From contig CAZPOV010000009.1 in NCBI GenBank assembly GCA_964588335.1, positions 77,961 to 141,960 on the forward strand: 64,000 bases of DNA, read 5' to 3'. A program made the translations under genes and the position numbers. A model generated the notes under the pieces. It saw only the letters and a program-made list of their open reading frames with translations, was not told where the DNA came from and did not search any database. Origin of the DNA: JAGQZY01 sp964588335 (lineage in GTDB: Bacteria; Bdellovibrionota; Bdellovibrionia; Bdellovibrionales; JAGQZY01). This document shows positions 25,421-34,654 of the stretch, one piece after another. How positions within the stretch are numbered: the first letter of the stretch is position 1; the number at the start of each line of letters is the position of its first letter.

Positions 25421-26530
25421 TTAGGGGGCGGCGCGCAAATGGGTCCTTAGAAAGCCCAGGATTTCTCTAGAGCCCTTGAGCAAACAATGACAGACAAACT
25501 CGGAGAGGGGAAAAAGCCCAAAAACCACCCAATCAAAGATAGGCCAATGGTTAATATAAAAGGTTTCGAGATTGCTGAAAATGCCAATCAGAATCCAGTT
25601 CACGATATAGAAAAAGAAGAAACGTCGATTGAGGTAAATATTTGAAACCCAAGCCAAAGCGGGGCGTGACAAAGCCCATTGGTTGATGGACTGAACAAAG
25701 CCTAGGCGTATAAAGAAAAATACAAAAATCATATGCGCCAGCCACGCCGGTCGTTCAACGTTTTGTACAAACTGATAAAAATCAGGGCCGATAGGCACCG
25801 GGTAAAAAGCGCCCCAATAGGGCCCACTGACTAAGAAGGACAATGCCCATAGTCCGGCCTCCAGAGGATGGATTGTGTGTAAACGTTTTTCCCATCGTGG
25901 TTTCATGCGAAGCATCTTACCCAAACTGAATCCTATGATTGGGAGTCCCACCCAAGGCACTAAGGGCCAACTGCCACCACCGCGCAAATGATAGCTGCCA
26001 AAGATTCCGGGGTAGAACCATCGGTCTTGTAAGCTTGGCAGAATCCAGGTTTCGGGAGGAAGGGCGATCAGTACGACACCGATGATGGAGCCAACAATCA
26101 GCCCAAAAGGAATCCGAGTCAGTACCGCCAGGGCCAGACTGGCGACACCAATAAAATGATAGATGTCCCATTCTAAAGCCAGGTGGCTTTCTTCGAAATA
26201 AATAATAAATAGGGTGAAAATGCCTAAAAAAACCACGCCCATCAACTGCTTCAATTTCTGTATCGAAAGTCCAATCCAGCCAATTAGAAAATAGGAAAGA
26301 AAGACAATCGAGAATCCACTGAAAGCCATGAACCGGGAGTAATGTTCAAGGGGGAGTTCCAGAAGACCATGGTTTGCGAGATGGTGTTGATTCGAGTAAA
26401 ATGTGGCCTCATGAATGTGGAAATGGGCAATGGCAATCATCGATAACAAGCGAAGAACATCGACAAAAAATAGCCGCGGCCGCGAGGAAGCAATTTCCCT
26501 ATCGGAGGATGTATCATTTTGAGGCGTCAT
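25421..26530 (-). CDS. Polytopic membrane acyltransferase-like protein
   Basis: This 369-residue protein has about nine membrane segments. It opens with RPRLFFVDVLRLLSMIAIAH (two conserved Arg and a His), and later has EWDIYHFIGVASLALAVL and PLVPWVGLPIIGFSLGKML. Those pieces resemble the HGSNAT/DUF1624 and acyltransferase-3 superfamily that acylates sugars across the membrane. It is distinct from the other acyltransferase-like gene in the window, with no close identity visible. It stands alone, upstream of hldD by 95 nt, and divergent from a large prepilin-like gene. A role in LPS or envelope acetylation is inference. Confidence 0.65.
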   Translation of the reverse strand: MTPQNDTSSDREIASSRPRLFFVDVLRLLSMIAIAHFHIHEATFYSNQHHLANHGLLELPLEHYSRFMAFSGFSIVFLSYFLIGWIGLSIQKLKQLMGVVFLGIFTLFIIYFEESHLALEWDIYHFIGVASLALAVLTRIPFGLIVGSIIGVVLIALPPETWILPSLQDRWFYPGIFGSYHLRGGGSWPLVPWVGLPIIGFSLGKMLRMKPRWEKRLHTIHPLEAGLWALSFLVSGPYWGAFYPVPIGPDFYQFVQNVERPAWLAHMIFVFFFIRLGFVQSINQWALSRPALAWVSNIYLNRRFFFFYIVNWILIGIFSNLETFYINHWPIFDWVVFGLFPLSEFVCHCLLKGSREILGFLRTHLRAAP

Positions 26531-26608
26531 CGAGAAAATTGTAACGGAAAAACTGTGTGAAAACGAGATTGAATCGGTGAAATGCCGGCAATTTACTGAT
26601 TTTTTTCA

Positions 26609-26614
26609 TATAAT
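26609..26614 (+). promoter_or_regulatory. Candidate -10 box for the large prepilin-like gene
   Basis: A perfect TATAAT hexamer lies 27 nt before the gene start, with AGGGGG in the leader as ribosome site. No good -35 box is present at 16-18 nt, so activator dependence is possible. Confidence 0.35.
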
Positions 26615-26641
26615 GAAGATGGGTAATTAAAGGGGGAAAGT

Positions 26642-28447
26642 ATGACTAAGAAGTCATATTTGGCATTTCTATCAAATCAGCAAGGTATGAGCTTTCCGTT
26701 AGTCATGGTTCTAGGAGCCGTGGGTGCGGTTGTGGTTCTATCAATGTCTGAAACCATTGTGGGTGCCGCCGGGCTTATGTCGGATCGAAACAAAATTGTG
26801 GCCTACGAGAGTTTCGTTGAAAATATTCGCAACGTCATGGAAGATCCAGCAGCCTGTACTGAAATGTTAGAAGGAATTCGAGTCAATACTGGAATGGCGA
26901 GCACAACGTCTGTCGACGCTATTGATTCTGATTTTGATGAGGCGCCGGCGCTGGCTTCAACGCTGTTGACCAGTGATGCCGACAATATTCGTCGTGGCTG
27001 GCAAGATCCTGAAAAATCTTTTGGAATTGATCGCATGGAAATCGAAATTTTAGGTCGTGATGTGCCAGACCGATCACAACGACCTTTTGTGGATAGTCAT
27101 TACATGCAATTGGACAACCCGGCATTAACACCAAGTGTTCAACTGGCCTTTCCGGCGCGTTTTATTTTTCATCCCTCGGGGATCAAGTCGAAAACATTGC
27201 GTGAATCCGAGATGTATGATGAGCGCTTTGAAGATGCCGATGCCGCTGTCGAAAATGCTAAAAAACTGATGCAGTTCGAAGATGCCAACACAGACAGTTT
27301 AGAGCGCGGACGGATTGACGTTCGTGTATTCTTGAACGTTCAAATGACGGCCGCCGGGCAGGGTATTATTCGAAGTTGTTATGGTTACAATAGTGCCGCG
27401 TCGATTTGTGCTGGTTCGGGGGGAACTTACCAATACAAGGAAGATCCGCAAGATCCTCATCCCGAAATTAAATGTAAGCCTTGGAAAAAATGCTTTCAAT
27501 CACCGGATGGTTTAGTCGACAGTAAGAATCAGTGTCCAGAACCGTTCAATCAAAAAGGCAAAGATGGCGAGTATTTGTTTGCTGACAAGATTGGTGTCGC
27601 CGGCTCCGGAGATAAATATCTTTGTAACTGGTGCCATCCCTGGCCTTACGATAAAAATGGTCTTGATGAAAGTGGCGATGACTTAACTAAAAAAACCTTA
27701 GAGTGGCTCGAACAAGAATGGTTGCGTTTAGCTCAGTTGGCACAATCATTAATGCCTCATGTGCCAGACCCTCTTAATCCGCCACCGGCTTATGCTAATG
27801 AAATTTATAAGCTGGCTACGGAGTGGACCTATTTAGAGGAATTAACCAAAGAAAGTGGTTACGCCCAAGACACCTCCAGTGCTGAATATAAAGAGGCCCG
27901 TGCCTTACAGGACGCGGTGATCGCTCTTCAAAATGACATCTTCGCGAAGAAGGCTGAAGTGGTTAATTTGGAAATGGAAGTTGAGGATTTAGAAGATGAA
28001 CTTGAGGCTGTGAAGTTAGCAAAAATCAAAATGGCCTTCGGTGGTGAAGTTAAACAATCGGATGTCGATGCTGCAAAGGCGGCTATGGATACAGCCAAAG
28101 CGACTTACGATGCCGATCCAACAGCAGCCAACGAAATTGCCTATAACGATGCTAAAGGTGACTATGAGTCAGTTAAAGCCATGTATGAAGATCCAAATAT
28201 TGAGAATACCATTAAAACTCAGTTAGCCACGGCCAAAGCACAGCTTTCGACCGCCAAGTCAGAATTGGCGCAACTAGAGGCTGATCTCGCAGCCGCCATC
28301 GCGGCCAGAGACTCAATGACCACTTCGACTGGCCAGTCTGTTGAGGACTTTTTGAACCCCATCGAATCGGTCAAAACTCAGTTGGTCACTGATTTTGGTA
28401 TTGACGAGTCGGTGATTGTTTTTATGGATGAAGTGCGTGGATTCTAA
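26642..28447 (+). CDS. Very large prepilin-like protein with coiled coil
   Basis: The 601-residue protein has a prepilin-type leader SNQQG, cut before Met16, and a 20-residue hydrophobic helix (FPLVMVLGAVGAVVVL). The usual Glu at mature position 5 is missing; it is Leu. A cysteine at mature position 57 lies in CTEMLEGI, shared with two other prepilin-like proteins here. A Cys-rich section follows (about 245-335, twelve cysteines, including CNWCHPW). Residues about 420-565 form a long Glu/Ala/Lys coiled coil (EVVNLEMEVEDLEDELEAVK). Typical minor pilins are 150-300 residues, so this one is unusual. Its stop overlaps the stop of the convergent gene (CTAA). A role in pilus tip or adhesion is inferred. 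Confidence 0.8.
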   Translation: MTKKSYLAFLSNQQGMSFPLVMVLGAVGAVVVLSMSETIVGAAGLMSDRNKIVAYESFVENIRNVMEDPAACTEMLEGIRVNTGMASTTSVDAIDSDFDEAPALASTLLTSDADNIRRGWQDPEKSFGIDRMEIEILGRDVPDRSQRPFVDSHYMQLDNPALTPSVQLAFPARFIFHPSGIKSKTLRESEMYDERFEDADAAVENAKKLMQFEDANTDSLERGRIDVRVFLNVQMTAAGQGIIRSCYGYNSAASICAGSGGTYQYKEDPQDPHPEIKCKPWKKCFQSPDGLVDSKNQCPEPFNQKGKDGEYLFADKIGVAGSGDKYLCNWCHPWPYDKNGLDESGDDLTKKTLEWLEQEWLRLAQLAQSLMPHVPDPLNPPPAYANEIYKLATEWTYLEELTKESGYAQDTSSAEYKEARALQDAVIALQNDIFAKKAEVVNLEMEVEDLEDELEAVKLAKIKMAFGGEVKQSDVDAAKAAMDTAKATYDADPTAANEIAYNDAKGDYESVKAMYEDPNIENTIKTQLATAKAQLSTAKSELAQLEADLAAAIAARDSMTTSTGQSVEDFLNPIESVKTQLVTDFGIDESVIVFMDEVRGF

Positions 28448-29271
28448 GGGTAGTAAACCTTCAGTTCATCGGCACCCCTGGTGTCGATGAAGTCAGCGAT
28501 CTGTTTGAACTCAGAATGATGTTGGGCGGCTATCCACGCGATTCCCGATTTTAAAACGGGTAGAAAAGTTCCCTTGGTGCGAAACTTCCAAGTCACCTTT
28601 TGTTGCGAGTCCATCACACGAAAAGCTTGGGTAACAAGACGAGCATCCAACTCTTTTGGAAGGTGATCTTGGAAATCTGAGGCCGGAAAAACCAGGCCGC
28701 GTCTTTTCTCCTCACTTCCCTTAAACTCGACAAAGCCTAGAAGGGGGAGTTGATCTCTCTTGGTTCCTAAAAAGCTTTCTGGTAGAGGGTTTTTAAACCA
28801 GATTTTCAGTGTCGTATTAGAAACATCGTGGGACCATCCGAAAAAATCACCAACCGTCCACTCAGATAGGTTAAAATCTTTAATCTTTGTTTGCAGAAAA
28901 GCTTCAACATATTTGTATCCCGACTCGTTCCAGCTTGGCAGTCCGGCATAGTAACAGGAGTGTTTCCTTTGGTCTGCGATCAGGTGATGGCGGGTTAAAA
29001 AGTTTTCGACGTAGTGATCCGACCGTAAAGGTTGACCAAATGTTTCAACGTTCTTAAGCCAATAAGAAAACAGCTGTTTTTCTTGAGAGCTCATTTGGTT
29101 AGTAAAGTCGAACCATTGAGCCTGGTACCAATCCCAATAGCGACGAAGATAGGCTTGCACATACGACTTTGGGGGACGCCCGAGAATGCGGTCCAAGGGA
29201 TAGGCCAGCGCGCCGCGAGACAGAAGGGTCCAATGGACAAGGTTTACTAAAAAAGTTCGTCGACTGATCAC
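28444..29271 (-). CDS. Exported protein of unknown function, Tat-like signal
   Basis: The 275-residue protein begins ISRRTFLVNLVHWTLL, which fits the twin-arginine motif SRRxFL, followed by an ALA cleavage end. The mature part is rich in Trp, Tyr and His (YLRRYWDWYQAQWFDF, WSHDVSNTTLKIWF), with a single conserved Cys pair not evident, and has no recognised domain. Tat export would imply folding, or cofactor loading, in the cytoplasm. It starts at GTG and overlaps the preceding membrane spermidine-synthase-like gene by 4 nt (GTGA), so the two proteins are translationally coupled and likely work together. I do not recognise a family. Confidence 0.65.
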   Translation of the reverse strand: MISRRTFLVNLVHWTLLSRGALAYPLDRILGRPPKSYVQAYLRRYWDWYQAQWFDFTNQMSSQEKQLFSYWLKNVETFGQPLRSDHYVENFLTRHHLIADQRKHSCYYAGLPSWNESGYKYVEAFLQTKIKDFNLSEWTVGDFFGWSHDVSNTTLKIWFKNPLPESFLGTKRDQLPLLGFVEFKGSEEKRRGLVFPASDFQDHLPKELDARLVTQAFRVMDSQQKVTWKFRTKGTFLPVLKSGIAWIAAQHHSEFKQIADFIDTRGADELKVYYP

Positions 29272-31457
29272 CAGCTCACCACCTTTTTAGGGCGATAGAC
29301 ACTGTTGACTTGGTCGGAATCAGGGAGTTGCAGAACTTCTTGAATGGGAACCAAATTGACAAAACTTGAATTTGGTAAGGTTTCAGGCAAAGACTGATAG
29401 TTAAAAGCCAATGCTCTTTGTTGTCTTTCAGCGTATATAAAAGGCTCGATGGATCCGAAAGGTAAAACGGTTTGAAAGCCTGAGGTCTTGAGCGTGTTCA
29501 AAAGGGTTGCGGTTGGCCTTAAATGATCCGATGAATTGTTATTGAATCGAAAAGAAATGGGGGCGTTCATTATCAAAAACCCCTTGGCATCCAGTCGACG
29601 AGCCACCAGACGATAAAACTCTTGTGAATACAGCCGTGAGAGCTCGTAGTTGGTTGGGTAAGGAAAGTCGACAAAAATGGCATCAAACACCTGCTGGTGG
29701 GACTTCAGCCAAGAGAAAGCATCCTCTGTGAACACTTTTAGACGGCTGCTTTCAAAGATATTGCCGTTGGCTTTTTTAATTCGCCAATGACTTTTTGCCA
29801 GATCAATCATCGCCGGATCCAACTCGATAAGAGTCATCGACTGTATTCCTTTTTGCTGACTTAGTTTATGGGCGAGAAGCCCGTCTCCGCCTCCAAGAAT
29901 AAGAACTTTCTTTGGCTTTGTTTCTGCCAGATTTAAAGCGCCAACACTAAAAGAGTCATGATAAAGATCGTGATAGAACAATGAAAACTGCGGTTGTTGG
30001 TTTATATAAAGGTGCAAGTCATCGTATCCGGTGCCGGTATTGGGTATCTCAGTGCGAACCAAGTCAATATTTTGGTAAGGGGTGACTATTCTTCGGATAT
30101 CTGAAAGCTCGCGATCCAATGTTTGAAAGCTATTAAAAGTCTGTAAAGAGAGTTTTGCCACTTTCACTTTGTTGTAGGTGGCTTTTAAATAAATTTGTTC
30201 CCATTGCTTTGTTAGGTCGGGGACAAACGCTAAAGCCAGTGCAATCAAAGCCAAACCAGAAAAAAGATCTAGGCGTGGCATACTAAAAACTCCACGAAAA
30301 ACCAAAAATAAAAAAACATTGGTGGCCACCACCAAAATTAAACTGATCTGTAAACCGAAAGAGGGCAACAAATAAAGGCTGACGACGACACTGGCAACAA
30401 GTGCTCCTAGGTAATTCCAAAAGAAAAGTGCCGGCCAGGCTTTTTGATCTTCCGTTGATAAAGATTTCATCAGTATTGGCAGTTCATGACCTGATAGAAA
30501 ACCGATCCAGCCGATGAAAAGAAGAAAAAAGAACTGCATAACAATTTGGCTTTGGGGTGTGAAAAAATAAGTTGTCCACATTGTGGCCAGTACAAAACCG
30601 AGTAGCGGAAGGCACAAGGCACTGGCTATCAGCATTGTTTCGATTTTGATCAATTGCTTACCAAGGTTTTTATCGTTGACGGTAAATGATCCTAAGGCCA
30701 TTCCCATAAGAAAAAATCCGATTCCGTAAGTCATTGCATAAACTTCGTTATGAAAGAAATCCACCACCCAGCGCGCCATTAGAAGTTCATAGGACAGACT
30801 GCAGAACGAAAACATGAAGCTTAGAAACAGCAGTCGACCTTTGCGGAGGTGTGAATGGCTTTCTTTGCATGAGACATTTTCGGTGAAAGGCAAAACCAGG
30901 AGGAGGAGAAGTGTCAATGCACCGATGACCAAATTCGCGTAAATCAAATTAAAGACACCAAGTTTTTGAAACAGGAAAGGAAACGCCATACAAGCGATAA
31001 ACATTCCTAAATAGTCGAAGCCTAAAATATGGGACTCTTTTGAGCCAACGGTGGTTTGTCCCAGAAAAATAAGAACAGGGAGGTCGAGACCGGTGATCAG
31101 GCCGACAACAATAAGCGGTGCATAGGCCAGCCAAGCGAAGGGGTTGGCTAAGGTGAGCTGCCAGGTCTCACCAATGGTGTAAATGAGCGCTGGCCCGAGA
31201 ATCGAAAGGCTGATTAGACTGAGGGTGGAGAAAATTAAAATCTTAGAATGGTCGAAGAGGCTCCCCAGTCGCAAGTAAAGCAACGACCCCATGCCCAACG
31301 AAAAAATAAACAGGCCGATTCCTAACTGGTACTGGAGAAGTGTTCCACCTAAGCTGGCGGCAATGGTCTGAGTGATATTAGTTTCAACTAAAAAGCCGTT
31401 GCCTGCACACAAAAGTGTGATCAACAGAATTGTTGGTTTTTGTATTGATTGAGTCAT
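29268..31457 (-). CDS. Membrane protein with spermidine-synthase-like domain
   Basis: This 729-residue protein has about 12-14 membrane helices in the first about 440 residues (GNGFLVETNITQTIAASLGG at the start). A cytoplasmic aminopropyltransferase-like domain follows. It shows KVLILGGGDGLLAHKLSQ (SAM site), MTLIELDPAMIDLAKSHW, EDAFSWLKS and FDAIFVDFPYPTN. Fusions of this type are known in many bacteria as spermidine synthases with an integral membrane part, but their substrate is usually untested. It lies in the middle of a three-gene unit, overlapping the next gene by 4 nt and the previous by 1 nt. Polyamine synthesis from putrescine is possible, or modification of a membrane-linked substrate. 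Confidence 0.85.
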   Translation of the reverse strand: MTQSIQKPTILLITLLCAGNGFLVETNITQTIAASLGGTLLQYQLGIGLFIFSLGMGSLLYLRLGSLFDHSKILIFSTLSLISLSILGPALIYTIGETWQLTLANPFAWLAYAPLIVVGLITGLDLPVLIFLGQTTVGSKESHILGFDYLGMFIACMAFPFLFQKLGVFNLIYANLVIGALTLLLLLVLPFTENVSCKESHSHLRKGRLLFLSFMFSFCSLSYELLMARWVVDFFHNEVYAMTYGIGFFLMGMALGSFTVNDKNLGKQLIKIETMLIASALCLPLLGFVLATMWTTYFFTPQSQIVMQFFFLLFIGWIGFLSGHELPILMKSLSTEDQKAWPALFFWNYLGALVASVVVSLYLLPSFGLQISLILVVATNVFLFLVFRGVFSMPRLDLFSGLALIALALAFVPDLTKQWEQIYLKATYNKVKVAKLSLQTFNSFQTLDRELSDIRRIVTPYQNIDLVRTEIPNTGTGYDDLHLYINQQPQFSLFYHDLYHDSFSVGALNLAETKPKKVLILGGGDGLLAHKLSQQKGIQSMTLIELDPAMIDLAKSHWRIKKANGNIFESSRLKVFTEDAFSWLKSHQQVFDAIFVDFPYPTNYELSRLYSQEFYRLVARRLDAKGFLIMNAPISFRFNNNSSDHLRPTATLLNTLKTSGFQTVLPFGSIEPFIYAERQQRALAFNYQSLPETLPNSSFVNLVPIQEVLQLPDSDQVNSVYRPKKVVSW

Positions 31458-32218
31458 TATTTCTTGGAATTTTGAGGAGGGTCCATGGCTTCAATTTGAC
31501 CAAATATCTTATCCAGATATCCGTCATTGCTATCCAATCTTCCTGGCGGAGCTGTGTATACGAAGACATAACTGCCTTTCTTGTCTTTTCGATTCACCAA
31601 AGCAAAATGCACTTTCTGGCCATCGTCGGTGTCTGCACTCATGACGTCGATCTGTGAAATACCCTTTTTCCTTGAAGCTCCTGGAATGCTCTGGGGTTTT
31701 GAGAAATTACTAAGCTTTTTACCGTTAAGATTGGGGATGGCATCACTCTCCTCTTCCATGTATTGGCGCACTTGCTCAATGGTGGTTGGTCCCGGTCGAG
31801 CCGCCGCGGTGAGGGCTTCTTTCGAGTGAGAATTGTAGCCATAAATGGTTTTAACCCCATCTTCGATATCGACATCGATGTAATTCAGGTGGCCTGGCAA
31901 CGGGACTTTTAAGAATGTTTGTTTGGTAAATCGTCGTTTGCTGATCTGGGACTTGATTTCAATCTGTTTTTTTACAGAAACCTTTGGGGCGTCTATTTTC
32001 TTTTTTGCGCGGGCCGATAGAAGGCGAGGTTTTTGATTGGTTGGATTTGCGCGATAGCGGCGTTCTTCCGGTTTGACAAGTCGTCCCTTCGCAATCGGGG
32101 CAATATCTCCTTGCTCTGCACGCTCAAGAGTATAGAATTTATACAGAAGCACTGCGCCGGCACACAACATGAGGCCAAAAAGGCCATATAATAATTTTTC
32201 TTTGGTGTCGTGGGGCAT
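31457..32218 (-). CDS. Single-pass membrane protein of unknown function
   Basis: This protein of about 253 residues has one N-terminal helix (LLYGLFGLMLCAGAVLLYKF), then a basic Pro/Lys-rich linker and a folded extracytoplasmic part of about 150 residues. The ATG at 32218 is chosen because the longer frame would run into the divergent prepilin gene, and because the helix then lies at the normal distance from the start. No recognised domain. The stop shares one base with the start of the spermidine-synthase-like gene (TAATG), so the three genes form one unit. It may be an accessory anchor for that membrane enzyme, which is inference. Confidence 0.65.
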   Translation of the reverse strand: MPHDTKEKLLYGLFGLMLCAGAVLLYKFYTLERAEQGDIAPIAKGRLVKPEERRYRANPTNQKPRLLSARAKKKIDAPKVSVKKQIEIKSQISKRRFTKQTFLKVPLPGHLNYIDVDIEDGVKTIYGYNSHSKEALTAAARPGPTTIEQVRQYMEEESDAIPNLNGKKLSNFSKPQSIPGASRKKGISQIDVMSADTDDGQKVHFALVNRKDKKGSYVFVYTAPPGRLDSNDGYLDKIFGQIEAMDPPQNSKK

Positions 32219-32265
32219 AGTGAAATTGGAACATATATGTAATTGACACGCAACGGGGAAGTGCA

Positions 32266-33165
32266 ATGAAATCGAAATTAAGCGCATCAAAAGGGATGTC
32301 CCTAATAGAAGTCATGGTGACCACGGCGGTGGCTTCAATTATTATGGTAGCCATTGGGAACTCGCTAATTAGCCTTTACCAACATCAAAGCACCGTGACT
32401 GCAAAAGATGAAGGCAACGAATTTGCCGCCGATTTCTCACGTTTGTTATCACAAAATGATGTGTGCACTTCGATGCTTAATGGAATCACTCTCAGTGCCA
32501 GTGGTGCACCTATTGAAATCACAATTCCCGACCTGATTACAGCCAATAAGCAAAAAGCCCTAACCGACCCAGCCGCCGACGACTTGCAAGCCGGAACTGA
32601 TATTTATAATGGTCTTCGCACACTGAGTTTGACCATAGAAAACTCCAGCCTGCCGGATCAAGAAACTGAAATAGACCTGACTCCTAACGATGCCGATACA
32701 ACTTTAACCACGGTTGTGCGTCGAGTGGCCGAGATTGAACTGCGTTTAGGTATTGTGAAAGCCGATAACGTCCAAGAGTTAAAACCCAGGCGGTACCAGG
32801 TTCCCGTTATGGCACTACAATCAAATGACCGGATCCACAGTTGCGCGACCGAACTTCAAGTCACTGATGCCTGCTCAACCATAGGAAGCGCCTACGATCC
32901 GACCACTGGCTCCTGTGTGCCATCCACAAACTGTTTTATGAAAGGTGCTTACACTACGGTCAATTGTAAAAGTTCCGACGGTGTGTTAACTGGTTGTCCC
33001 GATCCTGTTTTAAATAAAATCACCAGTGGGCAGAACTGTCCGGGAGCTGGAATGGCGACGGAGTCGGGAAGAAACAGTTTTCAAATTGCTGAAGACTGTG
33101 GAAAAAAGTGTACCCGGTACTATGATGTGGAGATTATCTACTATATATGTTTGGAGTGTAGCTAA
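32266..33165 (+). CDS. PilW-like prepilin, minor pilin family
   Basis: This 299-residue protein has a classic type IV prepilin N-terminus: short basic leader ending SKG, then MSLIEVMVTTAVASIIMVAI with Glu at mature position 5. A Cys occurs at mature position 57 (CTSMLNGI), and a later pair in SCATELQVTDAC, both shared with two other prepilin-like proteins in the window. The C-terminal third is Cys-rich, probably with disulfides. It would be processed by prepilin peptidase and placed in a type IV pilus or pseudopilus. Its gene is divergent from the single-pass membrane protein, and its stop overlaps the convergent membrane protein gene by 4 nt (CTAA). Confidence 0.85.
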   Translation: MKSKLSASKGMSLIEVMVTTAVASIIMVAIGNSLISLYQHQSTVTAKDEGNEFAADFSRLLSQNDVCTSMLNGITLSASGAPIEITIPDLITANKQKALTDPAADDLQAGTDIYNGLRTLSLTIENSSLPDQETEIDLTPNDADTTLTTVVRRVAEIELRLGIVKADNVQELKPRRYQVPVMALQSNDRIHSCATELQVTDACSTIGSAYDPTTGSCVPSTNCFMKGAYTTVNCKSSDGVLTGCPDPVLNKITSGQNCPGAGMATESGRNSFQIAEDCGKKCTRYYDVEIIYYICLECS

Positions 33166-34148
33166 GATTCAAAGACCTTAGCAAATTCAGGGTCCTTTTT
33201 TCGCCATATCACGGCATCTAGAAAATAGTGTGTCATTAACGGGGTGACCACCAAACTAACCGCCAGCGAGGTGCCCCAGTCTCCGCGGTATTCAAAGGAA
33301 GCGGCCGATTTTACGAAGTTGATTTGGGTGAGATACTCTAAGAAACCGAAAACAGCACTGACAACGACTACCGGAATGATCAAAAGCCAAAGACTTAACT
33401 TGCGATTCGAGGTTCTTTCTAAAACTCGAGCAGTCAAAAAGAAGTAAGCGATGCCGTGAATAGCGACCATTGGCACTAAAACCTGATCGACAGTGGTTCC
33501 TAAACTAAAACAGCAGAAGTTCACCAAACCCGGAAACAGAATCGAGAAAAACACCGGACTTTGCAATTGGCCTTGTTTATGAAGTCTCAAGGAATAAGAA
33601 AAAAAAGTGAAAAGCGTTAATGCATTCAGACCAAGAAAGATAAGGAAGAGAGTTTGATCAGGATAAAAGAAGAATTCTTTTTCATGATAGATTCCACTGT
33701 AACGAAAGCTTTTAAAGTGAAAACCAATAAAAGGAAGGACCGTTAAAGCGTAAAGAAACAGGCCACTGTTCGGGATCGAGTGATTGATTTTTTCGTACCA
33801 TTTTAGAATTCCGTAGTGCTGGCGCGTGTTGTGATAGAAAGTGGCATACAGAACAAAACTCCACAGGTAGGGGACTCCAAGGTAAGCCCAACTAAAAAAG
33901 ATAAGAAAGCATAGTAGGGGGACGCTAAGATACAACGGACTGGAGAAAACAATGTTCTTCTTGAAGTAAGTTCTGAAGGCCGTGGCATAGGCATGACCGG
34001 AGTCAATAAACACATAGGCCACCAAGGCTAACAGTCCCCAGGCTTTTCCTTGTGGGGTGTACATCAAAAGCAAGATCAATGGAAAGGCGGCGCCCCAAAG
34101 GACCGCGAAATCTTTGATAAAGCTGTTGAAAATCCACTGTTTTTTCAT
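33162..34148 (-). CDS. Polytopic membrane protein with conserved His motifs
   Basis: The 328-residue protein has about nine hydrophobic segments. Possible metal-binding residues sit near the membrane faces: FIDSGHAYATAFRTYF, FYHNTRQHYGILKWY and HYFLDAVIWR. That set of His, Arg and Asp residues is reminiscent of di-iron or heme-type membrane oxidoreductases or of carotenoid-cleaving enzymes, but I recognise no family with confidence. The gene is divergent, by 35 nt, from a small exported protein and an HTTM protein, and it converges on a prepilin-like gene. The three membrane genes may form one module. Confidence 0.65.
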   Translation of the reverse strand: MKKQWIFNSFIKDFAVLWGAAFPLILLLMYTPQGKAWGLLALVAYVFIDSGHAYATAFRTYFKKNIVFSSPLYLSVPLLCFLIFFSWAYLGVPYLWSFVLYATFYHNTRQHYGILKWYEKINHSIPNSGLFLYALTVLPFIGFHFKSFRYSGIYHEKEFFFYPDQTLFLIFLGLNALTLFTFFSYSLRLHKQGQLQSPVFFSILFPGLVNFCCFSLGTTVDQVLVPMVAIHGIAYFFLTARVLERTSNRKLSLWLLIIPVVVVSAVFGFLEYLTQINFVKSAASFEYRGDWGTSLAVSLVVTPLMTHYFLDAVIWRKKDPEFAKVFES

Positions 34149-34183
34149 TTTTCCCCAAGTCTCCTTATGATAGTTTCAAGTCC

Positions 34184-34654
34184 ATGCTTCGATTGTCAAT
34201 ATTGTCCCTCTATTTATGCTTAGTCTCCGCCATCGGACTCACCTTTGGTCCTTTCGAAGACACGGCATTTCAGCTGTATAATATTTTTTCGACTTTAGGG
34301 ACCAATCCCTCTTTCACACCAGTGACCTCGGATATGTCGATGATGACTAATGAGAAAGGCAGCAATAACTTTGCGAAGCCGTTACAGTTGATTGCATACC
34401 AATCGGCTGAAAGTTGGAGAGTCTTTTTGCCAAGTGAATTGGATCTGTATCGCCTCAAAATTCCTATTATTCTTTTGTTGGAACAAGCCGCAGAGGGAAT
34501 CGATTTAAAAGAGGCGCGCTATGCTATTTGTCATCAGTTGGCAAAAGAGTTAGGAGGACCATTAATATCATTTGCTGTGACCGAGGGCCGCATTCAGGTC
34601 TCTGACTTTCTTTTTCAACGGGAGTTTGATTGTGATTTTACCCCGATTGAATGA
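34184..34654 (+). CDS. Small exported or membrane-anchored protein, unknown
   Basis: This 156-residue protein begins with a signal-like helix (LRLSILSLYLCLVSAIGL), then a mature region with no known domain (ITFAVTEGRIQ-like strands near the end). The 3-prime end overlaps the HTTM protein gene, whose GTG at 34632 lies inside it, so the two genes are co-translated. It probably acts with that membrane protein. The short divergent gap to the His-rich membrane protein gene means one promoter region serves both. No function can be assigned from the sequence. Confidence 0.6.
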   Translation: MLRLSILSLYLCLVSAIGLTFGPFEDTAFQLYNIFSTLGTNPSFTPVTSDMSMMTNEKGSNNFAKPLQLIAYQSAESWRVFLPSELDLYRLKIPIILLLEQAAEGIDLKEARYAICHQLAKELGGPLISFAVTEGRIQVSDFLFQREFDCDFTPIE

